Shown here piece by piece: positions 1 to 10,625 of a DNA stretch of 64,000 nt (positions are counted from its first letter, which is position 1; each line of letters starts with the position of its first letter). The DNA is from Antedon mediterranea. Lineage: Eukaryota > Echinodermata > Crinoidea > Comatulida > Antedonidae. The position numbers were made by a program, and so were the translations under genes. The notes under the pieces were generated by a model that did no database searches, was not told where the DNA came from, and saw only the letters and a program-made list of their open reading frames with translations. The DNA lies in contig NC_092677.1 of assembly GCF_964355755.1 (NCBI RefSeq), positions 7,629,001 through 7,693,000 on the forward strand. Direction: 5' to 3'.

Positions 1-1059
1 AACTGTAATTCAAAACAAAAAATAGGCTGGAAGTCAATGTGATTTTGGTTAAATTAACTGTTTATTTTGTCTTTAAAGTGATATTTACTCTATTTTTTAG
101 ATTAGCTCTTTGAATAAACACCTCTTCCAATGCAGTGAAGATCTTAAGTGTCGCCTTGTCTTACTAATCTTCCTTAACTTCTCTTTGAACGATCGTAATC
201 AATATTTGTTGAGGTATAATATTTCCCTCAAATGCTTTCTGATAATCTCTAAATCAAAGATTTGGTGATATTCATTTCCTTTTTATTTTAGTTGATTGAC
301 AAACTGTATAAGATGGTCCTACAAAGCCATGGTTTATTTTTTGATTACTTTTGTAAATTATTTGTGTACATGTGATAATGTTCGATTGGTCGGTAATGGT
401 TGATGTCAGTTTTGTCATGTTTTTGTTGATTAAAGTATAATTATCATTGCTTCTCTTCATTTCTTCTGGTTTCAAAGATTTTGTTGTATAGTGTTATGAG
501 CTGGATGTGTTATTGCCTCATCAAGCCAAGATGGTAATTTTGACTGCTCACTGGTTTGTTTTCCTTTTATATTCCACTACAGTATGTTCTTGAAAAGAAA
601 TCAGCTTTGTAATTAATTTGTCTTTGATCCTTTTCAGATTTCTAATATTTTAAACATATGTTTTTCTTTTCTTCACTTTTTCCTCACTGTTTCAAACATT
701 TTATTTTTTCAGGATACTTCAAGCAATGAATTGATAATTAGGTCATATGTTTTATGAGTATCAAATCGCATTGGTTAATTCTTCTTTTCTTTCTTTAAGA
801 TCTTGATTTTCTTTTTTTTTTAAATGTTATTTAACTTTAAGTTTATCTAATGTTTTGTTGATATTAAGTGTTGCTCTTACGGTGTAGGCCTACCATGCGA
901 TGGAATTATATATATTGAAATTAAATTAAACATTAAGTTTTAAGAAAATTGTAAAAGGCTAAATAGGATATTGAATGTAGTTCTGGTCCATTAAATCTAA
1001 ATTTTAGGTATATTATTATAAGTATGACACACGCACGCTTTACAGTATATCCTGGTTAT
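1..1059. other. AT-rich stretch, nothing recognised
   Basis: No coding pattern, RNA gene or repeat structure could be supported here. The only open frame of note (minus strand, 272-475) is short, low in complexity and resembles nothing I know. Confidence 0.6.
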
Positions 1060-1620
1060 ACCTCAAACTGGCATTTCCAGTAAAAATATGATAACATCTT
1101 CTATTAGAGCTAATATAAATGTTTACATTCTGAACATTTTGACACCAAGTTGAACTTTTTATGACATTTGGTTACAGAGATACAGATATATTTAAACATT
1201 AAAGGTCAAAGGTAAGTAAATGACATTTCCTGTGAATTTGGAAGAACATTTAATTAGAGTATATATAAATATGTATGCTCTTAACAATTTGAAACAAATT
1301 TCAAGAAATTTTGACCAGTAGTTATTGAGATATAGTAAGCCGAGGTCAAAGGTCAAAACATTGAGAAATTACATTTCCTGTCGTTTTTTTGAAAAAAGTT
1401 CTATTAGAGCGGATATAAATATGTACCCTCTGATCTATTTGACACCAATATTATTTCAATTGTCAAACCCGTTGCGGAGATATGCCTGTTTAAGATAGAA
1501 ATATAAAAATTGAGGTCAGAGGTCACAGAGGTCAAATCAGATTTCCAGTAACTTTGTTTTGGTATCTCCATATCATGTTCTATCAACATGCCAAAGGGCA
1601 CACTTGTATCCACTATGGTA
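1060..1620 (+). repeat. Tandem units with direct AGGTCA half-sites
   Basis: Three degenerate units of about 150-165 bp follow one another. Each has a block like ttagagcNNatataaatat, then gacaccaa, then a gagatat word, then a direct repeat of AGGTCA separated by one base (1203, 1343-1355, 1513-1525). The same unit type recurs in the foldback arms at 1990-2245, 4150-4450, 35700-36000 and 38340-38760. I infer that this is subterminal sequence of one transposon superfamily. Confidence 0.6.
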
Positions 1621-1699
1621 ACATCATTTCCCCTTAGGGACCGGACTATTACTGTTATATATAGTTATGGAGTTCGGAATAAATGACTTTCTATATCTG

Positions 1700-2245
1700 C
1701 CAGTTCGAGTCCTAATTAGCATCATGCATAATGGTAGAGCAGTTAATGACATGTGCATTTTATTACCAAAGCATGGAACTTGGCCCAAAGTTTCTTTAAT
1801 GTGTATAGATTCAAAATATCGGGGGGTGCCAAGTGTCCAAGGTCCGGTATGGCGGCCATCTTGATTTTAAAATGGCCACTATAAAAACAAAAAATGTTCA
1901 TATCTTGGCAACTATACACATTAGAGACTTAATTCTGGTCTCAAATTGTTCACAAACTATATATTTCTATTTGCTCTAATGAAAAGTTTCGTCCAAAAAT
2001 GACCGGAAATGACGTTTCTTTCAGTTTAACCTTTGAACTCGTATTTGTATATCTCTGTAACTACTGGTCATTTTCAAACAATTTTGGTGTCATTTTGTTC
2101 AGAATAAATATATTTATATTTGTAGTAATGAAACATTTTCACATAAAATGACCGGAAATACAATTTATGACCTTTGACATTTATTTATTGAATTTTAATT
2201 ATATGAATATACTGTATGTGTTTTTTGTTAAATGCACCTAATTTT
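1700..2245. repeat. Left arm of foldback element 1
   Basis: This stretch is the reverse complement, with divergence, of 4150-4591 continued at 14436-14545. The best-preserved part is the block around 1817-1867 (ggggggtgccaagtg and atggcggccatcttgat). It matches gatggccgccat and cttggcaccccccgat near 4541-4585. The outer part at 1715-1800 (taccaaagcatg) matches the far side of the BEL insertion near 14470-14500. The arms therefore predate the BEL insertion. The true outer end was not located. Confidence 0.7.
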
Positions 2246-2524
2246 GAACTTTCACCTGTTGGCGTAATTATATTAAATGATTAATGGACTTAAATTGTAT
2301 ATAGTACATAAGATTGGTAAACATTGTGCTTGGTGGTACCATTAGTTTAATGATGATGGCACCTTCTGATTCGTTAAAAGTTTTAATAGTTTGACAGAGG
2401 AAATAATAACATGTTATGGAATACCGTAAAACCTCGAAAAGGTGATAGTATGAGCTTCTTTTCGAGATAGACTGTATGTGAATGTCAAATAAATAGTAAT
2501 ATGATGATCGTGTTTATATCAATA
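2246..2524. other. Unannotated loop sequence of foldback 1
   Basis: AT-rich DNA between the left arm and the SINE. It contains an 8-bp hairpin (cgtgttta and taaacacg, about 2508-2529) next to the SINE. Nothing else is recognisable. Confidence 0.4.
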
Positions 2525-2885
2525 AACACGCGGCTTTACCACGTGGAAACACCGGTTCTCGTCAGATCACCGAAGTTAAGCAACGTTGGGCCTGGTTAGA
2601 GCTTGGATTGGAGACCATCTGGGAATAGCGGGTGCTGTATACGGAGCTGGGGTCCCATTAGGCATTTGAAATCAGCACTGCTGAATCTTATGGCAGCCCT
2701 TGCATCTAGTATCTGCCACAGACCTCTGGTCAAGGTGGGCACTGGACGAGAGAAGCCCTTGATCAATATCAGGATCAATCAAGGTGCTTTAAACAGTCCT
2801 GGCTTTGTTTGTATCAAACCCGTTAGTGGGGGTAATTATCGCTGTTGGTTTCGATTGAATAAAATAAAATAAAATAAAAAATAAA
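2525..2885 (+). mobile_element. 5S rRNA-derived SINE (SINE3-type)
   Basis: The head (about 2530-2643) is clearly derived from 5S ribosomal RNA. It holds the blocks accggttctcgtcagatcac, cgaagttaagcaacg and gagaccatctgggaata, which cover the internal RNA polymerase III control region (A box, intermediate element, C box). Substitutions in otherwise conserved 5S positions argue against a functional 5S gene. The body continues about 220 bp with unrelated sequence and ends in an (aaaat)n tail at 2858-2880, as expected for a SINE copied by a LINE. The 5' end is slightly truncated, and no target duplication could be called with confidence. Both strands can be read as open frames here, but they have no coding meaning. 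Confidence 0.85.
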
Positions 2886-3014
2886 AATTAATGACCTTAC
2901 AATGAACCCTTTATATTTCAACAATCAAGCCTCAGTTATTATACAATTTATTGTTTTCCAAGTGGTAGACCTATTTTGATTGCATCTTCTTTTTGTATGC
3001 TTCCTCGGTTAATA

Positions 3015-3490
3015 TGGTCCTACCCCTCCTTCTTTGTAGATTCTCTGTAGATGGTCTTCTTTGTCTGTAGATGGTCCTACACCCCCTTCTTTGTCTGTGG
3101 ATGGTCCTACACCCCCTTCTTTGTCTGTGGATGGTCCTACACCCCCTTCTTTGTCTGTGGATGGTCCTACACCCCCTCTTTGTCTGTGGATGGTCTTATA
3201 CCTTTTTCTTTGTATGTAGATGGCCGTATACCCCCCTTCTTTGTCTGGGGATGGTCTTATACCCCTTTCTTTGTGTGTGAATGGTCTTACACCCCCTTTT
3301 TTGTCTGTGGATGGTCTTATACCCCCTTCTTTGTCTGTGGATGGTCTTTTACCCACTTCTTTGTCTGTGGATGGTCTTACACCCCCTTCTTTGTCTGTGG
3401 ATGGTCTTATACCCCCTTCTTTGTCTGTGGATGGTCTTTTACCCACTTCTTTGTCTGTGGAGTGTCTTACACCCCCTTCTTTTTCTGGAC
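3015..3490. repeat. 30-bp minisatellite
   Basis: About fifteen copies of a 30-bp unit of the form ctttgtctgtggatggtcct followed by acacccccttc. The period is a multiple of three and the unit lacks stops in several frames, so long decapeptide-repeat open frames appear on both strands. The minus-strand one (3009-3494) reads as repeats like KEGGVRPSTD. Comparable openness on both strands argues for a minisatellite, not a gene. Confidence 0.9.
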
Positions 3491-3779
3491 TCACTAGTTT
3501 GATTGATTGAATCAGACATTGTTTCTTGTATGATTAGGAGACCAAGACCTTCAAAGTGAAAGTCCACAGGTGGACGCCTAAAAAGGTCTTGTACAGAACA
3601 GTATATTGTAGGTCCATGTCACTAATTTGAGGATTACTTGAATAATTACTTATTGAGATGTCTTTAACGAATTGATTTGGTTTGGATTTTGCTAAAAAAT
3701 CAATGACTAGAGAAAATCGAGGAAAAGGATTCAGATGAAAGGTTTACAGCAAAGACCCATTACCATAAAAATTGAGTAC

Positions 3780-4050
3780 ATTTTTTTAGATGCAACGAAA
3801 ATGAACAAGAATTATCTGAGTTTCTGACTAATGAAAGTAGGTCTACTGCACAAATGCAGGATAAGTTTGTAGTAAGTACTTTGAAAGACGGTGTTCTCTT
3901 AACTCATGAAAATGAGAACTTCCCGAACTTGTCTCATATGCAACATCAAAAAGGCCAACGAAAAAATGCTACTTTACATCAAAAATATTTCCAAATGGCA
4001 TCTAACGATTGACACATCACAGTTTAGCAAACAAGTCAGCATAGATGAGC
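3780..4050 (+). pseudogene. Decayed fragment of a nuclease-like transposon gene
   Basis: Two adjacent frames carry short stretches resembling a family of uncharacterised invertebrate and fish proteins with PIN/FEN-like domains. One frame reads ELSEFLTNESR and VSTLKDGVLLTHENE. The other then reads ANEKMLLYIKNIS, which resembles the EEADTRMLLH region of that family. Frameshifts separate the pieces and no intact gene remains. It lies in the loop of foldback 1, as a related gene lies in foldback 2 (36189-38046). I infer that it is the decayed gene of the foldback transposon. The family assignment is from memory and moderate at best. Confidence 0.4.
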
Positions 4051-4149
4051 TCAGTGATTGCTGTTTCTCAGTTATCTGTCATACTTTACACCTATCCTAT
4101 CACATCAAAAGTAAACAATTCAGAATAATTCCTGGTCATTTTTGCATTA

Positions 4150-4591
4150 AGTGTCATTTATTTCGGTAAAAAAAATTAGGTGCATTTATACCAATGTAAA
4201 CCACATACAGTATGTTCACATAATTATATATGTCAAAGGTTATAAATTGTATTTCCAGTCATTTTATGTGAAAATGTTTCATTACTACAAATATAAATGT
4301 CTCTATTCTGAACAAAATGACACCAAAATCGATTGAAAATGATCATTAGTTACTGAGATATACAGATAAGAGGTCAAAGGTCAAACTGGACGAAACGTCA
4401 TTTTTGGACGAAACTTTTTATTAGAACCAATAGAAATATGTAGTCTGTGAACAATTTAACACCAGAATCAAATCTCTACTGTTCATAGTTCCAAGATATG
4501 AACACTTTTTGTTTTTATGGTTGCCATTTTGAAATCAAGATGGCCGCCATACCAGACGTTGGATACTTGGCACCCCCCGATATTTTGAATC
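4150..4591. repeat. Right arm of foldback 1, inner part
   Basis: Inverted counterpart of 1800-2245, including the AGGTCAAAGGTCA unit at 4371-4383 and the gatggccgccat block. It stops abruptly at the BEL insertion site, where the 5-bp target duplication tatat lies at 4592-4596. Confidence 0.7.
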
Positions 4592-4596
4592 TATAT

Positions 4597-5449
4597 TTCA
4601 CGGACACAAATCAAACAGCTTAGAAATGCTCCTTTAAGTATAACCGTTTTATTCAATGATTGAATATGTGTGTATGGTACGTATGGTAACTGAAAATAAC
4701 AGAAAGTATAATTCCTTCAAATTGATATTCAAATACAGTAGTACATAGAAAATACTTTAAACCTTGCTATCATATAAATATGATTATACAGTATATGCTA
4801 TATTATTGTTAATTAAATTGTTACATAGTTTGTTGTTTACATACAGTATCTTTTATAGTATGACATAACTTACAAAGCTGTGAGCCTATGGATGCAGCAC
4901 AATGAAAAACATCTGTGAATTTCTACTGTTAAACTTTAATACCTATGAATGAAAAACTATAACTGACAATCTACGAAATCTATAAAACTACAGTATTAAA
5001 AAGTACAAAATACAACAAATGTAAGCATTAAGGGATCACCCTAAACATAACAATCAAAAAGGTACATCCAGTCGCCTTTTCAACACTATCCCTGTTGCCA
5101 TAGCAACTAAGAAGACACCATCCCGCAAACCTAGGCTATACAGCATCTCGCGCACATGTGTGCATACTGTATGATAACTAGTTCACCCTTCGAACTATAC
5201 ACAATCAAAACTATTATATAGATTCCCAAAATGCAATAACATTAATATCCATAGTATCCTAAATATATCTAAAACAAGCTGATTCAACAATTATAGTGAT
5301 TTATCCATTTTAAACTAATATTTCTTACCTACAAAGGTACGACTGAAGTTTATGACTGATTCATCTAACTATAGGCAAAACAGTGCCGCGAAAAGTTACA
5401 ATATGAAACGCCACAAATATTGTATGGAAGGCAACTGCGGCCAGCATAC
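4597..5449 (-). repeat. 3' LTR of the BEL/Pao element
   Basis: An 853-bp direct repeat of the 5' LTR, matching 9487-9692, 12606-12775 and 14011-14430 with few differences. It contains about 57 bp (near 4745-4802) that the 5' LTR lacks. High similarity outside that indel suggests a fairly recent insertion. Confidence 0.85.
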
Positions 5450-5551
5450 TCCCTCGTGATGACACTTCATCACCACTAACATTCTCTAACATATTATAAC
5501 TATTCAAAATAACATTAACAATTCAATGGTCATAACATATTTATGCGTTAA

Positions 5552-6751
5552 CTAAACAGATTCGACCAGTAATACCAGTTCATGTATAGGTCTTTGATAC
5601 TCAGAGTTAGTTGAAGGTAGCCGTATGTTGACTTTTCGAACATAGCCGTCATCGCTGGTAAAAGTTTGGGTGATTATGCCAAGATGCCATTGATTTCTTT
5701 TAACATTCTTCTCCCACAATAATACAATATCTCCTACACGAAAGTTTCGCTGCTCTTTCTTCCAAAGTCGTCTCTGTTGAAGGGTTTGTAAGTAATGTAT
5801 TCTCCATTGTTTCCAAAATTGGTTTGCTAATACCTGCACCATTTTCCACTGTGCTTGAAACATGTTGGATACATTGTCATCCACTGCAATTTCTTCAATA
5901 CAACCATGTTTCTGAGTTAGCAATAATGCTGGGCTCAAGTAAGACACTTCGTCAGGATCTGTAGTTAATGGTACTAATGGTCGTGAATTGATAATTGCCA
6001 TTGCCTCTGCCATAAAGGTAACCAATACTTCATGGGAAAGAGATTTTCCTTTGTAGTTATAAAGTATACCATCGAGTACCTTTCTCGTCACACCAATCAT
6101 CCTCTCCCATACGCCTCCCATATGGGACGAATGAGGTGGATTTAACTTCCACTCTGCTTCGTTTTTTAGCAAATATGTTTGGATTTTGTCATCCCCAATC
6201 GCACCAATGAAATTGGAACCTTGGTCTGATCTGAAAAGCTTGACTTTTCCTCTGATTGCTATCAACCTCCTCATTGCATTTATGAAAGAAGATGAACTCA
6301 TTGTCTCAACAACTTCAATGGGAACGGCTCTCCACGTTAAACATGTAAACATTACCGCCCATCTTTTGTTTTGGGCAACACCTCCTCTCGTTTTTCTGGC
6401 TACCACTTCCCATGGCCCAAAGCAATCCACTCCAACATTAGTGAATGGAGGAGTACATGTAATCCGGTCTTCTGGTAGATCAGCTAAGCGTTGCAAACTT
6501 ATCTTTCCCTTTAGTTTTCTACAAACAACACAATGGTGGATGACAGAAGATACAACTGCTTTCAGACCTGTAACCCAGTAACCAGCCTCTCTCACAGCCC
6601 CCTCTGTGAACTGTCTTCCCTGATGGTGAATACTGTTGTGAAACCTTCGTACAAGTAGTTTTGCAATATATGATTTGCCTGGTATGATAACTGGATGCTT
6701 TACAACAATAGGAAGATTAGCTTCTCGAAGACGTCCGCCAACACACAACAA
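5552..6751 (-). CDS. BEL/Pao integrase (end of pol)
   Basis: This 399-codon frame is the C-terminal part of a BEL/Pao polyprotein, the integrase that inserts the cDNA into host chromosomes. It begins in the typical junction (LLCVGGRLREA). It continues with an HHCC zinc-binding region (HNSIHHQG, later CVVC) at about residues 38-83. The DDE catalytic core follows, with the first aspartate in VGVDCFGPW, the second in FRSDQGSNF and the glutamate in MGGVWERM. The C-terminal BEL domain (residues about 290-399) is rich in tryptophan and arginine (FWKQWRIHYL, VGDIVLLWE). All three catalytic residues are present. The frame is cut off from upstream pol by a frameshift in an AAATAAATAAA run near 6763-6773. 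The first methionine is therefore only where the frame opens, not a genuine start. Confidence 0.9.
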   Translation of the reverse strand: MLCVGGRLREANLPIVVKHPVIIPGKSYIAKLLVRRFHNSIHHQGRQFTEGAVREAGYWVTGLKAVVSSVIHHCVVCRKLKGKISLQRLADLPEDRITCTPPFTNVGVDCFGPWEVVARKTRGGVAQNKRWAVMFTCLTWRAVPIEVVETMSSSSFINAMRRLIAIRGKVKLFRSDQGSNFIGAIGDDKIQTYLLKNEAEWKLNPPHSSHMGGVWERMIGVTRKVLDGILYNYKGKSLSHEVLVTFMAEAMAIINSRPLVPLTTDPDEVSYLSPALLLTQKHGCIEEIAVDDNVSNMFQAQWKMVQVLANQFWKQWRIHYLQTLQQRRLWKKEQRNFRVGDIVLLWEKNVKRNQWHLGIITQTFTSDDGYVRKVNIRLPSTNSEYQRPIHELVLLVESV

Positions 6752-6758
6752 CCCATCT

Positions 6759-7880
6759 TTATTTATTTATCAGGGCTAATGAGAGAATCTTTGAATCGTT
6801 AGGTAGTTGTTCATTTCTATCAAAACATCTCAATTCTTGCTGATAGAACAAATCTTGAAGTTGTCTGATTACAATAAATTCGGCCTTTTGTTTGATTTCC
6901 AAATTATAGAAGTGACAATGATGCCAGCCTACTTTACATTTAATTTCATTATTCTTTTTGAATGACTGGGCCACATGAATTAGAAATGCAACAGCCTTAA
7001 TGAAACGTTCCCAACATGAGAACTTCTTGGCTGTTTCTGGAAGTTGGTTGCTTGGTAATTCGTTCTTGCGAACCACCACTTGGCTTTCTTGTCTGATTTC
7101 CTTATCTTCATCAGGCTCTACTAAGGAAAACTTGTCATCTGTCTTTATGTCAAACACAGTACAATCCGGACCAGTTAACCACGGACAACTCTTCATGGTA
7201 CGGGCAGACACTTGGCGAGTACCATAATCCGCTGGATTCTTGCTTGTCTGGATATATCTCCACTGTCGAGGGTCTGGAAACTGCAATATTTTTGTGGTGG
7301 GCCTTCTTGTTGGTAGCACTTGTGTGCGTAGGCAGTTCGTGCTTTGTCTGTGTAAGCCACCAAGGCATGCTTCGCCAATCACAACCCAACCTAGGTCTAG
7401 CCGTTGCCCCCAAGGGGCGTTGTTAGGTCCGTTTATTACGTCTCTCACTTTGTGTGCTTGGGGTACATCCCTTCCTAGTAAAACTAGAACTTCTGCACTC
7501 TGGTCTACAGTTGGTATTTCACTAGAAATTGATTGCAAATGAGGAAATGCTCTTGCCACTTCTGGAGTGGGAATTTCTGATCTGTTACTTGGAATTTCGT
7601 CACATTCCAACAGGTTAGACACTTCAATCTTGACATCTGTGCTGAGAGACTCTATTACAAGATTTTCCATTTTTCTTCCAGTCACTCTTCTTTCTCCATT
7701 ACATGTTTTAATTCTGTAGTCTAATTTCTCGCCAGATATTTGCAGCAATTTGAATAATTTGGTATCTACTAACGATTTGTTGCTCTGTTCATCAATAAGC
7801 GCATAAGCCTTCACTTTATTTTCTGGGTTATCCGGCATGTATAGGTTGACTAAACAAATCTTTGCGCATGACCTGCTCAC
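6759..7880 (-). CDS. BEL/Pao protease fused to the RNase H end; RT missing
   Basis: A 373-codon piece of pol. Residues about 1-170 are the BEL aspartic protease region, with ALIDEQSNKSLVD at the active-site position (DEQS where DTGS-like residues are usual) and the later LLGRDVPQAH and LGWVVIGEA motifs. At about residue 200 the sequence jumps to WRYIQTSKNPADYGTR, the motif after RNase H in this family (like hVPTxxNPADlxSRG). The whole reverse transcriptase and the catalytic part of RNase H, several hundred residues, are absent. The upstream gag frame is in register and separated only by one TAA at 8028-8030. The first methionine is not a real start. Confidence 0.85.
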   Translation of the reverse strand: MSRSCAKICLVNLYMPDNPENKVKAYALIDEQSNKSLVDTKLFKLLQISGEKLDYRIKTCNGERRVTGRKMENLVIESLSTDVKIEVSNLLECDEIPSNRSEIPTPEVARAFPHLQSISSEIPTVDQSAEVLVLLGRDVPQAHKVRDVINGPNNAPWGQRLDLGWVVIGEACLGGLHRQSTNCLRTQVLPTRRPTTKILQFPDPRQWRYIQTSKNPADYGTRQVSARTMKSCPWLTGPDCTVFDIKTDDKFSLVEPDEDKEIRQESQVVVRKNELPSNQLPETAKKFSCWERFIKAVAFLIHVAQSFKKNNEIKCKVGWHHCHFYNLEIKQKAEFIVIRQLQDLFYQQELRCFDRNEQLPNDSKILSLALINK

Positions 7881-8030
7881 ACCATCCTTGCAAATCTCTG
7901 TGCATTTGGTACAGACTATTGGTACGGGTGCATGTGTTGGTGCTGTGTTTTCAGTACTTTGTTGAGGCGTCTCTCCAGAGGGTTGCAGTTGTGCAGTGTT
8001 TTTCTGTGGCTGTGCAGTGTTTTGTTGCTG

Positions 8031-9463
8031 TTATTGTACAGTGTGCATTGATGATACATGTTTTGGGCTGTTGCACTCACTGCATTTTACTTCTGCTTTG
8101 CAATCTCTGGCGAGGTGGTCAGATGATGCGATGCATCGAAAACACAATCTGTTGTTTTTTATTATCTTTTTCTTTTCGAGATAGGGTTTGTTTATAAAGA
8201 CTCGACATCTCTCAAGAGGATGTGATGCACCAGAATGAAGTGGGCACATTATAGACTCTTTGCTGTTCTTGTTTTTGTCTTTTACACTCGTCTTTGTAAC
8301 TCTCACGGTTTGTTGCTTTGGCTTTTCTTTTGTTTTATTTGCATCACATGTGATACCAAAGATTGGATCATTTGCCTTCCTTGACTCTTTTTGTGTGAAT
8401 TTGACAAAATCTTGGAATTTGATCGGTTTCTTGTTTTCTTTTAGATTTACAGCTATGTTGCGCCACTTATCATGCAAATAGAATGGTAATTTGTCCATTA
8501 ATTTCTTTAAATGTTCTGGATATTCAAGGATTCTACTTGCATTCACATGTTCTGCTGTGTGTAAGCACTCTACAAGGAACAACGAAAACTCATCTAAAGC
8601 TTTAGGATCTGCTGGCTTTAATCTTGGCCAATCTCATGCTTTCTTGATGTATTCACTGGCAATGAATTCACTGTCACCATATCTGTCTTCTAATTGCGAC
8701 ATAGCCATATGGTAGGCCTTATCTGACGGTAAGTGGCTGTAACCTACAACAACTCTATTGGCTTCTCCTATTGTCATTTCTTCGAGATAGGCCATTTTTT
8801 CTTCCTCAGAATTGGTATTGGTAACAATGTGAGAATTGAACTGCGATCCTAAATCTAGGGTATTCTATTGGGTTTCCGTTAAATTTCTTTATCGTGTGTA
8901 TAGGCTTTCTTAAGCTTTTCACAATTTCGGCAACGGCATCATAGGATGGAGCGAATGTCTTGGCTGTTGGGTTGAGTTGTTTTCTATGATTTTTAGGAGT
9001 GATTACATTTTCATCACCACAGGCAGAAACCTCTGGGGTAATATCCAGTGCTGGCATAGCTGCTGGTTTAACTGGAGAAGTTTCTAGGTATTGATTGAAA
9101 CCATTGTTTAATGACATGGGTTGAGGAACTATAGGTATTTCAATAGGTGAACTTCTATCAGGTATAGACATTATAAATTTTGATACCTGACTACGTTTGT
9201 CTTCTTCTGGAACGTTGATTTGTGATTTTGAATCACTGTATGACCTTAATTCTTGATCTAAGGCCTCTGATCTGGCTTGCGCCGTTGCCAGGGCTTCTTC
9301 TTAGTTCGAGGTTTTCTATCTCAACTTGAGCCTTTATAGCCGCTATCTTGGCTTCAGCTTTCTTTTTTGCGAACGTTTTCTGTGCAGTTTTCACAGCTAA
9401 CTCTGCCCATGCTTGGGCTGCAGTCAGTTCCAATTGGCTTCTCGCTGAAGAGATGCTGGACAT
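8031..9463 (-). pseudogene. BEL/Pao gag, broken
   Basis: Gag packages the element RNA into cytoplasmic particles. The likely start is the methionine at 9463 (MSSISSARSQLE), followed by a charged, alanine-rich coiled-coil-like stretch to 9233. After a frameshift the next segment (9171-8806) contains PIHTIKKFNGNPIEYPRF, the conserved core of BEL gag. A further frameshift and an in-frame TGA (8634-8636, where tryptophan is expected) lead to the last segment, 8582-8031. This holds zinc-knuckle cysteines: CFRCIASSDHLARDC, then CSECNSPKH. A TAA (8028-8030) ends it, in frame with pol. Confidence 0.8.
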
Positions 9464-9714
9464 CCTGATTTATACAGCTTTTTACTTTCATGGACACAAA
9501 TCAAACAGCTTAGAAATGCTCCGTTAAGTTTAACCGTTTTATTCAATGATTGAATATGTGTGTATGGTACGTATGGTAACTGAAAATAACAGAAAGTATA
9601 ATTCCTTCAATTTGATATTCAAATACAGTAGTACATATTATTGTTAATTAAATTGTTACATAGTTTGTTGTTTACATACAGTATCTTTTATACCCAGGTA
9701 AAAATTCCAGTTGA

Positions 9715-9952
9715 AGACCAGTTGGGAAATTTCCCAGTTGGGAATTTTCCCTGTTGTGAATTGAGACAATTACCAGTTGTAAATTTCCCAGTTGTGCATT
9801 TTCCAACTGGTCTGATAATCCCAGGTGTAAATTTCACCAGTTGTAAATTTCCCAACTGGTCTGATAATCCCAGTTGTGAATTTTCCAACTGGTCTGATCA
9901 ATCCCAGTTGTAAACTTTCCCAGTTGAGAATTTTCCCAACTGGTAAATTTTT
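9715..9952. repeat. Subterminal cccagttg/caactggt array, left
   Basis: Repeated words such as cccagttgNNaattttcc and ccaactggtctgat at irregular 20-40 bp spacing. Orientation is opposite to the array at 12300-12585. Confidence 0.8.
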
Positions 9953-10340
9953 GTACAAAAACAAATCACACAAACTACAGAACTTATTGTTAAACTGTTT
10001 ATTTTATTAACATTAATATTTACAATTACAGTAGTTACTTTCAATTCTGCAGTACTGTAGTTAATTAGCTTACAAAGGTCTTAACGACCTGCATAACCCC
10101 TACATCTACACACACAAATGTCAGCATATCCCTCCTGTTTCCTTTTTACAGGTCCATGAAAATGGAGATCTAGCATTTATTCAGTAATATATTTATGAAG
10201 TTATGGCCACCTTCTTTATTTCGTCATGTTGAAAAAATTAGTCCTGAAAGAGAAAAACCAAAACAAATTGTTACTTTATAAACAATCTACTGGTAGTACA
10301 AGGAAAAAATGAAATTCAAATCTCAAGATCAATTTATATA

Positions 10341-10625
10341 CTCTTACTAAAAAAGGAAGATGGAATCATATTAATAGAAATGAAAGATTACAGTGCAAAT
10401 TATGTTCTTGCTCCACAAGCAATTGAAGATGAGTATCACTTCACTTTAGTTTGTCCCTTTTATTCAGATATTAGCACTAAATATATTTTCATTTTAACGT
10501 AGAACAGAATTCTTAAACGCACTCTAATGTTATTGATTGAATTGTTACATTGTATATTATTTGGGCCAAAGGCCATATAAATAACTATTTTCTTGGATCA
10601 TCCCAAGAAAGAAAGTATACATAAA
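10341..10625 (+). pseudogene. LINE 3' end, internally deleted
   Basis: This matches the LINE fragment at 23381-23785 in order: ggaagatggaat, caattgaagatgagta, tttagtttgtcc, then a jump over the middle to cgtagaacagaat and the 3' region atttgggccaaaggccat. It ends near a terminal hairpin (ttcttgg/ccaagaa). The cysteine-histidine knuckle of the reverse transcriptase C-terminus can be traced but frameshifts are present. Confidence 0.7.

Noticed and set aside
2596-2872. Open frames across the 5S-derived SINE
   Set aside because: They overlap a clear 5S-derived promoter and SINE body; no protein family resemblance.
3009-3510. Long open frames on both strands with decapeptide repeats (KEGGVRPSTD and similar)
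   Set aside because: The frames arise from a 30-bp minisatellite whose period is a multiple of three. Several frames on both strands are equally open and there are no gene signals.
6186-6581. 131-codon plus-strand frame opposite integrase
   Set aside because: Antisense shadow of the integrase frame. The minus-strand protein has all family motifs.
7862-8715. Several plus-strand frames opposite gag
   Set aside because: Antisense to gag zinc knuckles and core; cysteine-rich by chance.
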